From Nostoc mirabile CHAB5784 (GTDB lineage: Bacteria; Cyanobacteriota; Cyanobacteriia; Cyanobacteriales; Nostocaceae): 64,000 bases of DNA. Where the stretch lies: the NCBI RefSeq assembly GCF_020829645.1, contig NZ_JAIVFS010000022.1:46893-110892 (forward strand), read 5' to 3'. This document shows positions 7,728 through 16,077 of the stretch, one piece after another (the first letter of the stretch is position 1; each line of letters begins with the position of its first letter). The notes beneath the pieces are model-generated. The model was given only the letters and a program-made list of their open reading frames with translations, was not told the origin of the DNA and ran no database searches. A program made the position numbers and the translations under genes.

Positions 7728-8513
7728 ATGCCTTCCATATTTCCTGGAATGAATCCCTATTTAGAACATCCTGAATTATTTCCAGGATTATATCACTTGC
7801 TAATTAGTGAAATTGCCAGGTTTTTATCTCCCCAACTGCGTCCTAAATATCGAGTTGCTCTACAGGTGCGGATGTATGAAACCACTGATGAAAATTCACT
7901 ACTTGTTGGCATTCCTGATGTAATTGTGAAAAATCGGCAGACTGTAAATGATTCTACAAATACAAATGTAGCAGTAGCCGCACCAACGCCTGAACCTATA
8001 AAAGTAAAGATTCCTATGCCTGTTTCCATCAGGGAAGGATATTTAGAAGTACGAGAAGTAGGAACAGAGGCATTAGTTACTACTATTGAAATTTTATCTC
8101 CTACAAATAAACGTACAGGGAGAGGACGGCAGACATATCAAGAGAAACGCGAACAAGTATTAGCCAGTCGTAGTAATTTAGTTGAAATTGATTTACTGCG
8201 TAAAGGTGAACCAATGCCAATGATGGGTAATGATATTCAGAGTCATTATAGAATTTTAGTTTGTCGTGGCGATCGCCGTCCTTATGCTGACTTATATGCT
8301 TTTAATTTACCACATATAATTCCACCTTTTCCCCTGCCTTTGCGTTCTGGAGATACGGAACCAGTTATAGATTTGCAGACATTATTAAATGAGGTATATG
8401 ATATCTACGGCTATGATTTGGTAGTAGATTATAGTCAACAGCCAGTACCAGCGTTGTCAGAAGCAGATGCAGCTTGGGCGGATGCACTGTTGCAGCACAA
8501 GGGTTTACGGTAA
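7728..8513 (+). CDS. DUF4058 family protein, copy 2
   Basis: 261 residues, full-length member of the DUF4058 family and tandem paralogue of the gene at 6781. The same landmarks are visible (FPGMNPYLEHPELFPGLYH, LLVGIPDVIV, GYLEVREVGTEALVTTIEIL, SPTNKRTGRGRQTYQEKR, YDLVVDYSQQP). It continues through ALSEADAAWADALLQHKGLR, the tail that copy 1 lacks. ATG start at 7728; a repeat block separates the copies (7624-7698). The two are diverged enough to be an old duplication. Function unknown. Confidence 0.87.
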   Translation: MPSIFPGMNPYLEHPELFPGLYHLLISEIARFLSPQLRPKYRVALQVRMYETTDENSLLVGIPDVIVKNRQTVNDSTNTNVAVAAPTPEPIKVKIPMPVSIREGYLEVREVGTEALVTTIEILSPTNKRTGRGRQTYQEKREQVLASRSNLVEIDLLRKGEPMPMMGNDIQSHYRILVCRGDRRPYADLYAFNLPHIIPPFPLPLRSGDTEPVIDLQTLLNEVYDIYGYDLVVDYSQQPVPALSEADAAWADALLQHKGLR

Positions 8514-8620
8514 CTCAAAATACTGTGAATTCTAAGTATATACTTATGCGATCGCAATATTAACTTGGTTTTTCCTTAACGATTGATACATATTGCTAGA
8601 AAATTAAAGAGTAATTTTTG

Positions 8621-8656
8621 ACATGGTTATTCTCAGAGTTCTGAGAATAACCATGT
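8621..8656. promoter_or_regulatory. Perfect 36-bp palindrome over the start codon of the zinc-ribbon/HTH gene
   Basis: Arms ACATGGTTATTCTCAGA (8621-8637) and TCTGAGAATAACCATGT (8640-8656) are perfectly complementary over 17 bp with a 2-nt centre. The right arm contains the preferred ATG (8653-8655) and the left arm contains another in-frame ATG (8623). It could be an autoregulatory operator, a translation-blocking hairpin or an element end. Confidence 0.85.
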
Positions 8657-9027
8657 CACGAAATCACGAAGAATGCCTTGCCCTACTTGAGCAAATTCGC
8701 TGGGGTGGAAAGCCAAAGTGTCCATACTGTGAATCAACCAACGCTACTGCATACAAGAATGAGCATAGATATCACTGTAATGAATGCTTTACTTCATACA
8801 GTGTTACAGTAGGTACACTTTTTCACAAGACTCATGTAGAATTACAAAAGTGGTTTGTAGCGATTCACCTTGTGCTAAATTTACCAGGGGGTATTAGTGT
8901 GCGTCAGCTTGCCAAAGAGATTGAGGTTAATAAGAATACTGCTAGTTATATGATTGAGCGTATCCATAAAGCAATTAAGGAGGAAAGAGAAATACTAGAA
9001 AAGCTTATAAATACTAATGAGTTTTAA
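8653..9027 (+). CDS. Solo IS1595-like zinc-ribbon plus HTH protein
   Basis: 124 residues from ATG 8653. The N-terminal half is a transposase zinc ribbon (CPYC and CNEC pairs, with YRCHCNEC-like spacing and FxxxTGTLFHKTH-like FSVTVGTLFHKT context) as found at the start of IS1595 transposases. The second half, GISVRQLAKEIEVNKNTASY, is a helix-turn-helix. The IS1595 catalytic DDE domain that normally follows is absent, and the protein ends cleanly, so it is more likely a DNA-binding regulator or remnant than an active transposase. The start codon sits in a perfect palindrome (8621-8656), suggesting self-regulation. A same-strand membrane-protein gene follows after 163 bp. An earlier in-frame ATG (8623) would add 10 residues encoded by the palindrome itself. 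Confidence 0.7.
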   Translation: MSRNHEECLALLEQIRWGGKPKCPYCESTNATAYKNEHRYHCNECFTSYSVTVGTLFHKTHVELQKWFVAIHLVLNLPGGISVRQLAKEIEVNKNTASYMIERIHKAIKEEREILEKLINTNEF

Positions 9028-9065
9028 ATGGTAACTAAGATTTTGGAGCAGTGATATCAATTTAG

Positions 9066-9118
9066 CAGAGTTACAATACTGCTGATATACTTATGTTTTT
9101 GTAACTCTGTAAGTTTTT
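9066..9118 (+). terminator. Possible terminator after the zinc-ribbon/HTH gene
   Basis: CAGAGTTACA (9066-9075) and TGTAACTCTG (9100-9109) form a 10-bp perfect stem with a 24-nt loop, followed by TAAGTTTTT. The long loop makes this only moderately convincing. Confidence 0.4.
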
Positions 9119-9190
9119 ACAATGTCAAGATTAATACAATTTTGCTTCGAGTATAATTTGCATAAATATAATATATACGGAGGTGGCTAA

Positions 9191-9970
9191 ATGACTTTGA
9201 ATATACTTATTAAGCCAACAATTAGTTCAGCTATTGCTTTTGGTTTTGTTGTTTTGGCTTTCTTCTTTGGTTATGGTTTGAATAACCAGCATAAGCCACA
9301 AACAGATCAAGAAAAGTTTCTTTATACTACTTTGTTGGGTGTGATTTCTTGGAGTGTGATTTCGGCAGTTATTAATGCTTCAGTTGAGGTACAAGCAGAC
9401 GATAAAGCAAATAAAACAGCTAAGGAAGAAGCAAAGCAGAGAATAAGTAACTATGCAAATAAATTCTCTAAAGAGTTAGATAACATTGAAATTCAATTAA
9501 AAGGCCTAAATATCAGGGGCGATGTTCTTACCGACTGTCTAAGAAGAATAAATGAAATCAAGACAAATTATAACGGATGGATGGAACAGTATAATGCAGC
9601 TAAAGAAGTTCTAAAATGGTTAAATGTGGAAAAAAATAGAAGATATCTAGCAAAGAGTGTTGTTGAAAATGTATTACCAAAACAGAATTTGACTAAAAAG
9701 CAGAGAGATGCTTTTTACTGGGATATTCGTAGTTGCTTAAACTGGTTGCAGAAAAGTTTTGAAGATGATTTGAAAAGTGCTGAGTGGATTAAAGAGAAAC
9801 ACACTTCAGCGATGAACGAAGATATTCAGGATGGATTAGAGTTATATAAACAAGCTCTCGACTTGATTAAACAGAAAGACAAATTAAAAGAATTGGACAA
9901 TGGCACAGGAGTTGTTGAAGAATTTATTGATATTTTAAAAAATCTATATGATTCTGGTTTGAATCAATAA
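9191..9970 (+). CDS. Unknown protein with two membrane segments and a long helical cytoplasmic domain
   Basis: 259 residues that I do not recognise. Two hydrophobic segments are at about 11-29 (SSAIAFGFVVLAFFFGYGL) and 42-63 (FLYTTLLGVISWSVISAVIN). The rest is a charged, almost entirely helical domain with coiled-coil character (KEEAKQRISNYANKFSKEL, LIKQKDKLKELDNG). The start is well supported: GGAGGTGG at 9179-9186 is an unusually strong ribosome-binding site 4 nt from ATG 9191, and TATAAT at 9152-9157 is a possible -10 box. It follows the solo zinc-ribbon/HTH gene on the same strand, in low-GC accessory DNA. A partner or effector role is speculation from position only. Confidence 0.65.
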   Translation: MTLNILIKPTISSAIAFGFVVLAFFFGYGLNNQHKPQTDQEKFLYTTLLGVISWSVISAVINASVEVQADDKANKTAKEEAKQRISNYANKFSKELDNIEIQLKGLNIRGDVLTDCLRRINEIKTNYNGWMEQYNAAKEVLKWLNVEKNRRYLAKSVVENVLPKQNLTKKQRDAFYWDIRSCLNWLQKSFEDDLKSAEWIKEKHTSAMNEDIQDGLELYKQALDLIKQKDKLKELDNGTGVVEEFIDILKNLYDSGLNQ

Positions 9971-10095
9971 AATTAGCTTTGAAAAAACCTCATTCATATC
10001 TTTTTGAAATTTACCTCATATAATTATCAAATTATTATTTTTAAGTTGTCTTGAGACTTGATAACCTTTTGAGTTAATACATCACTTTACTGACG

Positions 10096-10344
10096 TTACC
10101 ACTTACGCCACCAAGGTCTATCTATATCAAAATCTGGTTTTCCTGCTTTTTGGTCTTGACGTTCTTTTATTTTTAAATCTATCTGAGATTTGAGACTGGT
10201 GATATTTTCCATAGCTTGTTGAATAGGTCGATTATCTGATTGAGCCTTACTCAGTTGAGACATAATTTCTTCCAATTTGGTTGAAAGAGTACGCAAGAAA
10301 TCTAAAAATCCGTCTTTGTTTTTTCGCGGGTTGGTGGTTGACAT
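10096..10344 (-). CDS. Small coiled-coil protein, unknown
   Basis: 82 residues from an ATG at 10344. The central part (LSTKLEEIMSQLSKAQSDNR, then ITSLKSQIDLKIKERQDQK) has heptad-like hydrophobic spacing, and the tail DFDIDRPWWRKW is tryptophan-rich. No family recognised. It faces the membrane-protein gene at 9191 convergently. Upstream (10345-10601) I see no further gene. Composition looks like a real protein rather than a chance frame. Confidence 0.5.
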   Translation of the reverse strand: MSTTNPRKNKDGFLDFLRTLSTKLEEIMSQLSKAQSDNRPIQQAMENITSLKSQIDLKIKERQDQKAGKPDFDIDRPWWRKW

Positions 10345-10601
10345 ATGTTTTATTTTGAAGCTAAATTTTGTCAGTAAAACTATTCAATAAAAATAAAACT
10401 GCATAACCTTGATTTCTTTAATTACTAAAGGTAGTAATTTACTCCTAGGAAGTCACTACCGCTAACTAGGACACCATGATCTTAGTTATTGACTACATTC
10501 AAAAGCCAAAGTTAGAAAGCTATAAAACATCTGTACTACTATGATAAGATCGCACTTCCTTAGCAAAAGCGATCGCACACACCACCAAAACCCACATAAT
10601 T

Positions 10602-10645
10602 AGCCCCCTCCTCGCTTGCGGGGAGGGGGTTGGGGGTGGGGTTCT
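10602..10645 (-). repeat. C-rich palindromic repeat, copy 2 (adjoins a stop codon)
   Basis: Inverted copy of 6697-6739: CCCCCTCCTCGCTTGCGGGG, then AGGGGGTTGGGGGTGGGGTTCT. On the minus strand it starts right at the TAG stop codon of the DUF559 gene (TAGAACCCC), the same arrangement as copy 1. Confidence 0.75.
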
Positions 10646-11102
10646 ATCTCTGCAACCAACTAGCAATATCCTCTAACACACCCTCCATCCTCTCCAGAAC
10701 ATCCTCATTTCTAAATCGCACAACCTGCAACCCCAAACTCTCCAAAAATTCTTGACGTATCGCATCTTCCTGTTGGGTATAGTCGTGAATTTCGCCATCC
10801 ACTTCCACCACTAACCGCGCTTCATTACAGTAAAAATCGACGATAAAACGGTCAATTGTTTGCTGACGGCGGAACTTGAAACCCAAAAGTTGCTTGTGTC
10901 TCAACTTCTCCCAAAGTAGCTTTTCTGCTGGAGTTGGTTCACGCCGCATCTGTCGCGCCAATGGCTTAAGTTTTTTCCAAAGTTCGTATGGTGTTTGCCA
11001 AGGGTATCCCGGAACCCCACCCCCTAACCCCCTCCCCGCAATCGAGGAGGGGGGACTGGAGTTGGTGAGAGGCTTTGGGTTGGGGTTGTGATTTTCGGTC
11101 AT
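10644..11102 (-). CDS. DUF559 family protein (Vsr-like endonuclease fold) with a repeat-encoded N-terminus
   Basis: 152 residues. The C-terminal 115 residues are a DUF559 domain, related to very-short-patch-repair endonucleases of the PD-(D/E)XK fold: MRREPTPAEKLLWEKLRHKQ, GFKFRRQQTIDRFIVDFYC, LVVEVDGEIHD and LGLQVVRFRNEDVL are all diagnostic, with D of IVDFYC and E-V-D of LVVEVDG as likely active-site acids. Such small proteins are common in cyanobacteria; their substrate is unknown. The first 37 residues include NSSPPSSIAGRGLGGGVPG, which is simply the translation of a C-rich palindromic repeat (11011-11056) read through in frame. The true domain may start at VPGYPWQTPYELW. Stop codon shared with another copy of the same repeat. 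Confidence 0.82.
   Translation of the reverse strand: MTENHNPNPKPLTNSSPPSSIAGRGLGGGVPGYPWQTPYELWKKLKPLARQMRREPTPAEKLLWEKLRHKQLLGFKFRRQQTIDRFIVDFYCNEARLVVEVDGEIHDYTQQEDAIRQEFLESLGLQVVRFRNEDVLERMEGVLEDIASWLQR
11011..11056 (+). repeat. C-rich palindromic repeat, copy 3 (inside the DUF559 gene)
   Basis: GGAACCCCACCCCCTAACCC, then CCTCCCCGCAATCGAGGAGG and GGGG. The loop is changed to CGCAATCG from CGCAAGCG. It lies inside the coding sequence and is translated without interrupting the frame. Confidence 0.75.
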
Positions 11103-11226
11103 TTGCGATGTTGGTGGTTAGCTAATATTTCATGTATTATTCCCAGCGATCGCACTCTCCAAACTCCTCAAAACTCTGGCATAATCAAACATGGCCGCAC
11201 CTAAAAAAGTAATGTAAATCACGTCA

Positions 11227-11689
11227 ATGTCTAACGATGAATATGACAGTCCGTGGAAAGAAGCTATAGAAACCTACTTTCAAGAGTGCATTGAATTTTT
11301 CTTTCCTGTAGCTGCGGAAGGAATAGACTGGAAGCGAGGCTATACTTTTTTGGACAAAGAGTTACAGCAAGTCGTTCGAGATGCGGAACTAGGGATTTAT
11401 CGATTGGGTGATGAGATTACCTGAAGAATTAGAGAACAGTTTTTGGCAAGAAGTAACTCAATATGAGGAGGAAAAGAAAATGCCGTATATTACCAGCGTA
11501 GAAAAAAGGGGTATAAGGGAAGGGTTACTTCAAGGTATTGAAATTGCTTTGGAACTAAAATTTGGCAGCGAAGGGTTAACAATATTACCAGAGATTGTCC
11601 AAATACAGAACGTAGAGATATTAAGGGCTATTCTCACCAGTATCAAAACTGTGAATACTCTAGAAGAACTCCGGCAAATCTATCAATAA
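11227..11689 (+). pseudogene. Rpn-family/putative transposase-type protein, internal deletion
   Basis: Two abutting pieces of one gene in different frames. The 5' piece (11227-11424) encodes the start typical of cyanobacterial Rpn-like PD-(D/E)XK proteins (SPWKEAIETYFQECIEFFFP, then FLDKELQQVVRDAEL). The 3' piece (11408-11689) encodes their usual C-terminus (MRLPEELENSFWQEV, MPYITSVEKRGIREGLLQG, LEELRQIYQ). The middle, which would hold the nuclease core, is missing. Just after the junction (around 11388-11410) the sequence in the second frame reads FIDWVMRLPEE, the expected continuation, so an out-of-frame internal deletion is the simplest history. The product is almost certainly non-functional. 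Confidence 0.75.
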
Positions 11690-11925
11690 ATCACCACTCA
11701 TACTCGACTGTAACAAACAGCAATGTCTGAGACAGCCTGCTATGTCTTAATACACTCCCTTTAACCCTATCTCACCCTCTGCTATTTTTAATATATTAAT
11801 TTAAGTTAAGAATGCTTGCAAAATAGTAAACAATTTTTGGTAATATCACCCAGGCTAATTTAAAGCTTTACGCCAACTGGATATTTTAATAGAATAATCT
11901 CATCAAAAGATTCGCAGAAATATAA

Positions 11926-13542
11926 ATGGACTGGATTACACTACTGCGATCGCTACAGTCTGATTTTATTAAAAGGTTAACATCTGGTTCTCTGCTTCAT
12001 TGTGAAACAGAAGGTCAATATAGTGAATTAACTATAATCTCTGGAGAAAGGTTAAGGGCATTACGGGAATTTTGCTGGTTGATGGCTGAGAAATATAAAC
12101 GTGTTTCGCCAGTTCGTGACGTTTTTATTAGCTATCTCAAAGGAAAGTTGGGTGAGGAAGTTGTCAAAGAACGTTTAGCTGATTTTATTACCGAAGTCGA
12201 TTATGAAAAGCGATTTGGCGGCGATGGCAATATAGATTTTACCTTGACTTCTGACCCATCTATTGGTATTGAGGTTAAATCTCGTCACGGTAGTATTGAT
12301 AGAGTTAGATGGTCGATTAGTTCTGAAGAGGTTGAAAAAAATGCAGTTGTAGTTTGCATTTTGATTCAAGAAGATGTAAGTGAAGCACAATCTGAGTATC
12401 ACCTTTTCTTAGCTGGCTTTCTCCCAACCCGGATGATTAAGTTGAAAACTGGTAAAATTTCATTTGGGATAGAACAATTACTGTATGGCGGTGGTTTATG
12501 GTGTTATCTAGAACAGTTAGAATCTTCTATAAATAATTCTAGGCAAAAGCCACCAATTTACAAATATATCCCGAAGCAAGAAATTGCATCTAAGCCAACT
12601 ATTAATCAGTTGAGCAAATCTTATTTTCACCCAGAATATAGTGATGAAGATTTAAATATACTTTATGTAAGATTAGGTGATGAATGTTTTGAGAAAGGAG
12701 AATATTCAAATGCGATCGCCAACTATAATCAAGCCTTACAAGTTAAATCTAGTGATGTTGATTTATATTATAAACGAGGTTTAGCTTATTATCAAATAGG
12801 AGATTATGAAGCTGCGATCGCAGATTATTCTCAGGCAATTCAGATAAATCTTCATGATGCTAAATCTTATAATAAACGAGGTCTAGCTCTGTCTCAACTA
12901 GGAAGATTAGAAGAAGCAATTAATGATTATACCCAAGCTATCAGAATTAATCCTAATGTTGCCGTAGCTTATAAAAACCGGGCTGAAGCTCGTTCTCATG
13001 TAGGAGATAACCAAGGAGCAATTGAGGATTATACACAGGCTATTAAAATTAACCCCCATTATGCTGATGCTTATAAAAACCGTGGAATTGCTCGTTATTT
13101 ATTAGGCTCTCAACCGGGATTTCCCCAAGCAATTAAAATTAATCCTAAAGATGCCATAGCTTATAAAAAACGTGGTAATGCTCGTTCAGATTTAGGAGAT
13201 TTTGAAGGAGCGATTGAAGATTATACTCACGCAATACAGATTAATCCTAATTATGCAGATGCTTATTACAACCGTGGTAATGCTCGTTCAGATTTAGGAG
13301 ATTTTGAAAGAGCAATTGAAGATTATACTCAAGCAATCCAGATTAATTCAAATTATGCAGATGCTTATTACAATCGTGGCAATATCCGTTTAGAAATAGC
13401 AGAGAAACAAGCAGCAATTGAAGATTTTCAAAAAGCGGCAGATATCTATCGTCAAGAAGGTAAGCTAGAAGCACTCAAAGATACACGAGAAAGAATATTA
13501 GATTTAGAAATAGAAGAATCATTAGATATTTTAAACTTCTAG
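11926..13542 (+). CDS. PD-(D/E)XK nuclease-like domain fused to TPR repeats
   Basis: 538 residues. The N-terminal 200 residues resemble a restriction-type nuclease: FGGDGNIDFTLTSDPSIGIE followed by VKS gives a D-x(n)-E-x-K signature at about residues 105-125, preceded by a helical KLGEEVVKERLADF region. From about residue 245 to 525 there are roughly eight TPR units with the pattern AYYNRGNARSDLGDFEGAIE and DYTQAIQINPNYA. One unit around residue 400 is degenerate (GSQPGFPQAIKINPKDAIAY), as if part was deleted. The ATG at 11926 follows repeat-free AT-rich DNA. A nuclease guided by a protein-binding scaffold fits defence or conflict roles, but neither substrate nor partner is visible and activity is untested. 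Confidence 0.7.
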   Translation: MDWITLLRSLQSDFIKRLTSGSLLHCETEGQYSELTIISGERLRALREFCWLMAEKYKRVSPVRDVFISYLKGKLGEEVVKERLADFITEVDYEKRFGGDGNIDFTLTSDPSIGIEVKSRHGSIDRVRWSISSEEVEKNAVVVCILIQEDVSEAQSEYHLFLAGFLPTRMIKLKTGKISFGIEQLLYGGGLWCYLEQLESSINNSRQKPPIYKYIPKQEIASKPTINQLSKSYFHPEYSDEDLNILYVRLGDECFEKGEYSNAIANYNQALQVKSSDVDLYYKRGLAYYQIGDYEAAIADYSQAIQINLHDAKSYNKRGLALSQLGRLEEAINDYTQAIRINPNVAVAYKNRAEARSHVGDNQGAIEDYTQAIKINPHYADAYKNRGIARYLLGSQPGFPQAIKINPKDAIAYKKRGNARSDLGDFEGAIEDYTHAIQINPNYADAYYNRGNARSDLGDFERAIEDYTQAIQINSNYADAYYNRGNIRLEIAEKQAAIEDFQKAADIYRQEGKLEALKDTRERILDLEIEESLDILNF

Positions 13543-13851
13543 AAAATCGATGATTTCGGATAAATAGCAACTTTCAGCTACCCTCAACTCATATAGTATC
13601 CTATCTCATTTATGAAAATTCTCTCTGTCCACATCCCCCACTTCGTAAAAGTTATCCGGGATATATACCGTTTCCTAATCAGATCAGGTACATCATAGCC
13701 CCCTCCCCGCAAGCGAGGAGGGGGTTGGGGGTGGGGTTCTGTACCTACTCAACCGAGAACCGCTATAACCTTTCACGAATGATTTAAAACTGCTATACCC
13801 CAATTTACCGTTGGATTAAGCAAAATTGGGTTAAGCGCCTATTTACTTAGC
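13543..13851. other. Convergent intergenic region with a C-rich repeat
   Basis: Lies between the ends of two convergent genes. The only structure seen is the C-rich palindromic repeat at 13696-13740, which would form a strong hairpin in either transcript. Confidence 0.6.
13696..13740 (-). repeat. C-rich palindromic repeat, copy 4
   Basis: CCCCCTCCCCGCAAGCGAGG, then AGGGGGTTGGGGGTGGGGTTCT, in the same orientation as 10602-10645. It is the only palindrome between two converging genes and could serve as a bidirectional terminator. Confidence 0.7.
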
Positions 13852-15762
13852 TCACAAAATTGCTCCAGTCTCTTTCAAATAAACCCGCGTAAATGGTTCA
13901 TCTTCACCCAAAGAATAATCTTCAATCAACCCTTTGCGACGAATAGAAATATCGTTGCCTTTTCTAATCACCACAGTCGAACCATCGAATACATCCCGCA
14001 CTAATATCATCTCAGTTTCGGTGGGATTATCCAAAACGACCATATTACTACTGGGGTAAAACATCCCCTCTTCATCTAGAATGTCTTCGGCATACTCGGC
14101 AATCAGCAAATCAAGTTTTGGATGACGCAGCAAAGTTTGGACGTTGCTGTTGTAATTTTTGCTTAATACTTTTTTGGAGCGATTCACAAAAACTGCATCA
14201 CGACAAACAGCGCCTATTGTCCAGTTGGGATTTTGCAAAAGGATATGGTCAATCGTTGCTTGCAGTTCTTCAACTGAGATTTTATTAAAGGTAATAATCG
14301 GTATCCTAGAATCTGTACCCGACTCAAAAAAGGTTTCTAAGATATGAGAAGGCACATCAACGCTTTCACCAACAGAAGGTTTAAGATGCATTAAAACACC
14401 TGGTGCAGCGTTGATTTCCAAGATAGCAAAGTTACTAGATTTCCAAGATTCCGAGAGACTTTTGGTAATGACATCAATACCAAGGCAAGTCAACTGGAAG
14501 TGTTGGGCAATATCTTGCGCCAAGATAATATTGTCATCATGAACTGTCTGGGTTGCATCGATGCTCATACCTCCAGCTGAAAGATTGGCGACTTTACGCA
14601 GGTAAACAGTGCGTCCCTTCTCAATAACACTGTCCAATGATAAGCGCTGTTCCTCTAGGTAGAGTTCCATCGCTTCATCTATCTGAATTTTACTCATCGG
14701 CGAGGTGGGTGAGTCTAAACGTGCAGGTTTGCGGTTCTCTTGGCGAATTAACTCTGCAAGCGTTAAATAGCCATCACCAACAACCGATGCTGGACGGCGT
14801 TCTGTGGCGGCGACAAATCTGCCATTGACACACAACAAACGAAAATCTGAGCCGGAAATACTTTTCTCAACAATTATCCGAGTTAGCTGATCTTCGGGAA
14901 TCGCTGCCAGTGCCCTATTATAAGCAGCTGCAAGTTCTTTTGAGTCCTGCACGTCAGCCGTAACGCCAATTCCTTTGTGGCCTACCACTGGCTTAACTGC
15001 CACTGGGTAACCAATTTGTCTTGCTGCCGCTAAGGCTTCCTTTTCAGTAAAGACAATATCGCCTTCAGGGACTGGGAAACCTAACGTTTTTAAAAATGCC
15101 TTACAGTCATCTTTGCGGGTGGTGAATTCCGAATCTAGATGGCTATCACAGTTAAATGTTGTTGCTACCCCCCGGACATGTTTTTTTCCAAAGCCGTATT
15201 GCATTAATCCTTCTTCCCACAAATAAAAGGCGGGAATACCTTTTTCGTAGGCTGTTCGCAATAAGGCGTAAACCGTGGGGCCACCATAGACAGAGGCGCG
15301 GAATTTATTTTGCAGCCTCACCAATTGTTCGTCAAAGGTAAAGTCTTCGTCTTGGGTAATAGCTTCAAACCAATCCCAAACAAAATAAGCTACCTCTCTA
15401 GTTGTGCGTTCATGTAATGATTGAATGCTAATCCGCACGAAACCTGGATATGGCTTGACACTCCAACGGTTAAGGTGCAAATCCATGTCCAGTTTTCCGA
15501 CTTCGGACACAACTTGGGCAAATAGATGAGCATAAGATTCGTAGCTTTGGCTGCCCAGATTTGGATAGCGATCGCCAATCTTTGCAATATAATCTTCAAT
15601 GGGCAAAGGCTCTCTAGACTCAACTAGAGCAAAGTCAAATACTAGCGCCCCTATATCTAAATAGAGGTTGGGCCCAATATAATGCTTGAAGTTGAAAATA
15701 TCGAATACATCCGTTCTTCTAGCATTAATGCGGACTAAATCACTGCTTTTTTGTAGAACCAT
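13852..15762 (-). CDS. cphA2: Cyanophycin synthetase, short CphA2 type
   Basis: 636 residues, against roughly 870-900 for CphA1. The N-terminal domain and ATP-grasp domain are complete (TTRKDDCKAFLKTLGFPVPE, GYPVAVKPVVGHKGIGVT, FAILEINAAPG with metal-binding Glu/Asn). The C-terminal Mur-ligase-like domain is cut short, and its nucleotide loop is gone: where CphA1 has a GTNGKTT-type P-loop after the RIPI strand, this protein reads RIPIITFNKISVEEL. This matches CphA2 of nitrogen-fixing cyanobacteria, which is reported to polymerise beta-aspartyl-arginine dipeptides and so recycle cyanophycin breakdown products. Cyanophycinase (cphB) lies divergently 0.9 kb away, consistent with such recycling. 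Start ATG 15762. Confidence 0.88.
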   Translation of the reverse strand: MVLQKSSDLVRINARRTDVFDIFNFKHYIGPNLYLDIGALVFDFALVESREPLPIEDYIAKIGDRYPNLGSQSYESYAHLFAQVVSEVGKLDMDLHLNRWSVKPYPGFVRISIQSLHERTTREVAYFVWDWFEAITQDEDFTFDEQLVRLQNKFRASVYGGPTVYALLRTAYEKGIPAFYLWEEGLMQYGFGKKHVRGVATTFNCDSHLDSEFTTRKDDCKAFLKTLGFPVPEGDIVFTEKEALAAARQIGYPVAVKPVVGHKGIGVTADVQDSKELAAAYNRALAAIPEDQLTRIIVEKSISGSDFRLLCVNGRFVAATERRPASVVGDGYLTLAELIRQENRKPARLDSPTSPMSKIQIDEAMELYLEEQRLSLDSVIEKGRTVYLRKVANLSAGGMSIDATQTVHDDNIILAQDIAQHFQLTCLGIDVITKSLSESWKSSNFAILEINAAPGVLMHLKPSVGESVDVPSHILETFFESGTDSRIPIITFNKISVEELQATIDHILLQNPNWTIGAVCRDAVFVNRSKKVLSKNYNSNVQTLLRHPKLDLLIAEYAEDILDEEGMFYPSSNMVVLDNPTETEMILVRDVFDGSTVVIRKGNDISIRRKGLIEDYSLGEDEPFTRVYLKETGAIL

Positions 15763-16077
15763 TGATTACGAACCTTTGGCTAAACACCCTGAAATTTAGA
15801 TGCTGAGTTCTGGTTACTCAGACTTATTGATTGTAAATTGATTCACATTAATTGTGGAGAGTGATGGCAAAGCCATTGATCTAATCAGAACCCACATTAA
15901 ACCTATTAGTAAGCATTTTCAACTATCTCAAGGCATAATTAAACCTCCCAACCTCAGTAAAGAAAAAAGTACAGTCAATTCATCCTCATGAATAGTCAAA
16001 TATATAACCTTTGAAAGGTGCAAACCCAGCCAATAACTTGTATAAATAAGTATGCGGTATTCAAAAGACAGCAAAGT
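15763..16077. other. Divergent promoter region between cphA2 and a small gene
   Basis: AT-rich, without repeats. It must contain the cphA2 promoter (minus strand) and that of the 67-residue gene. I see no full NtcA-type GTA-N8-TAC site with correct spacing, so regulation cannot be stated. Confidence 0.5.
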
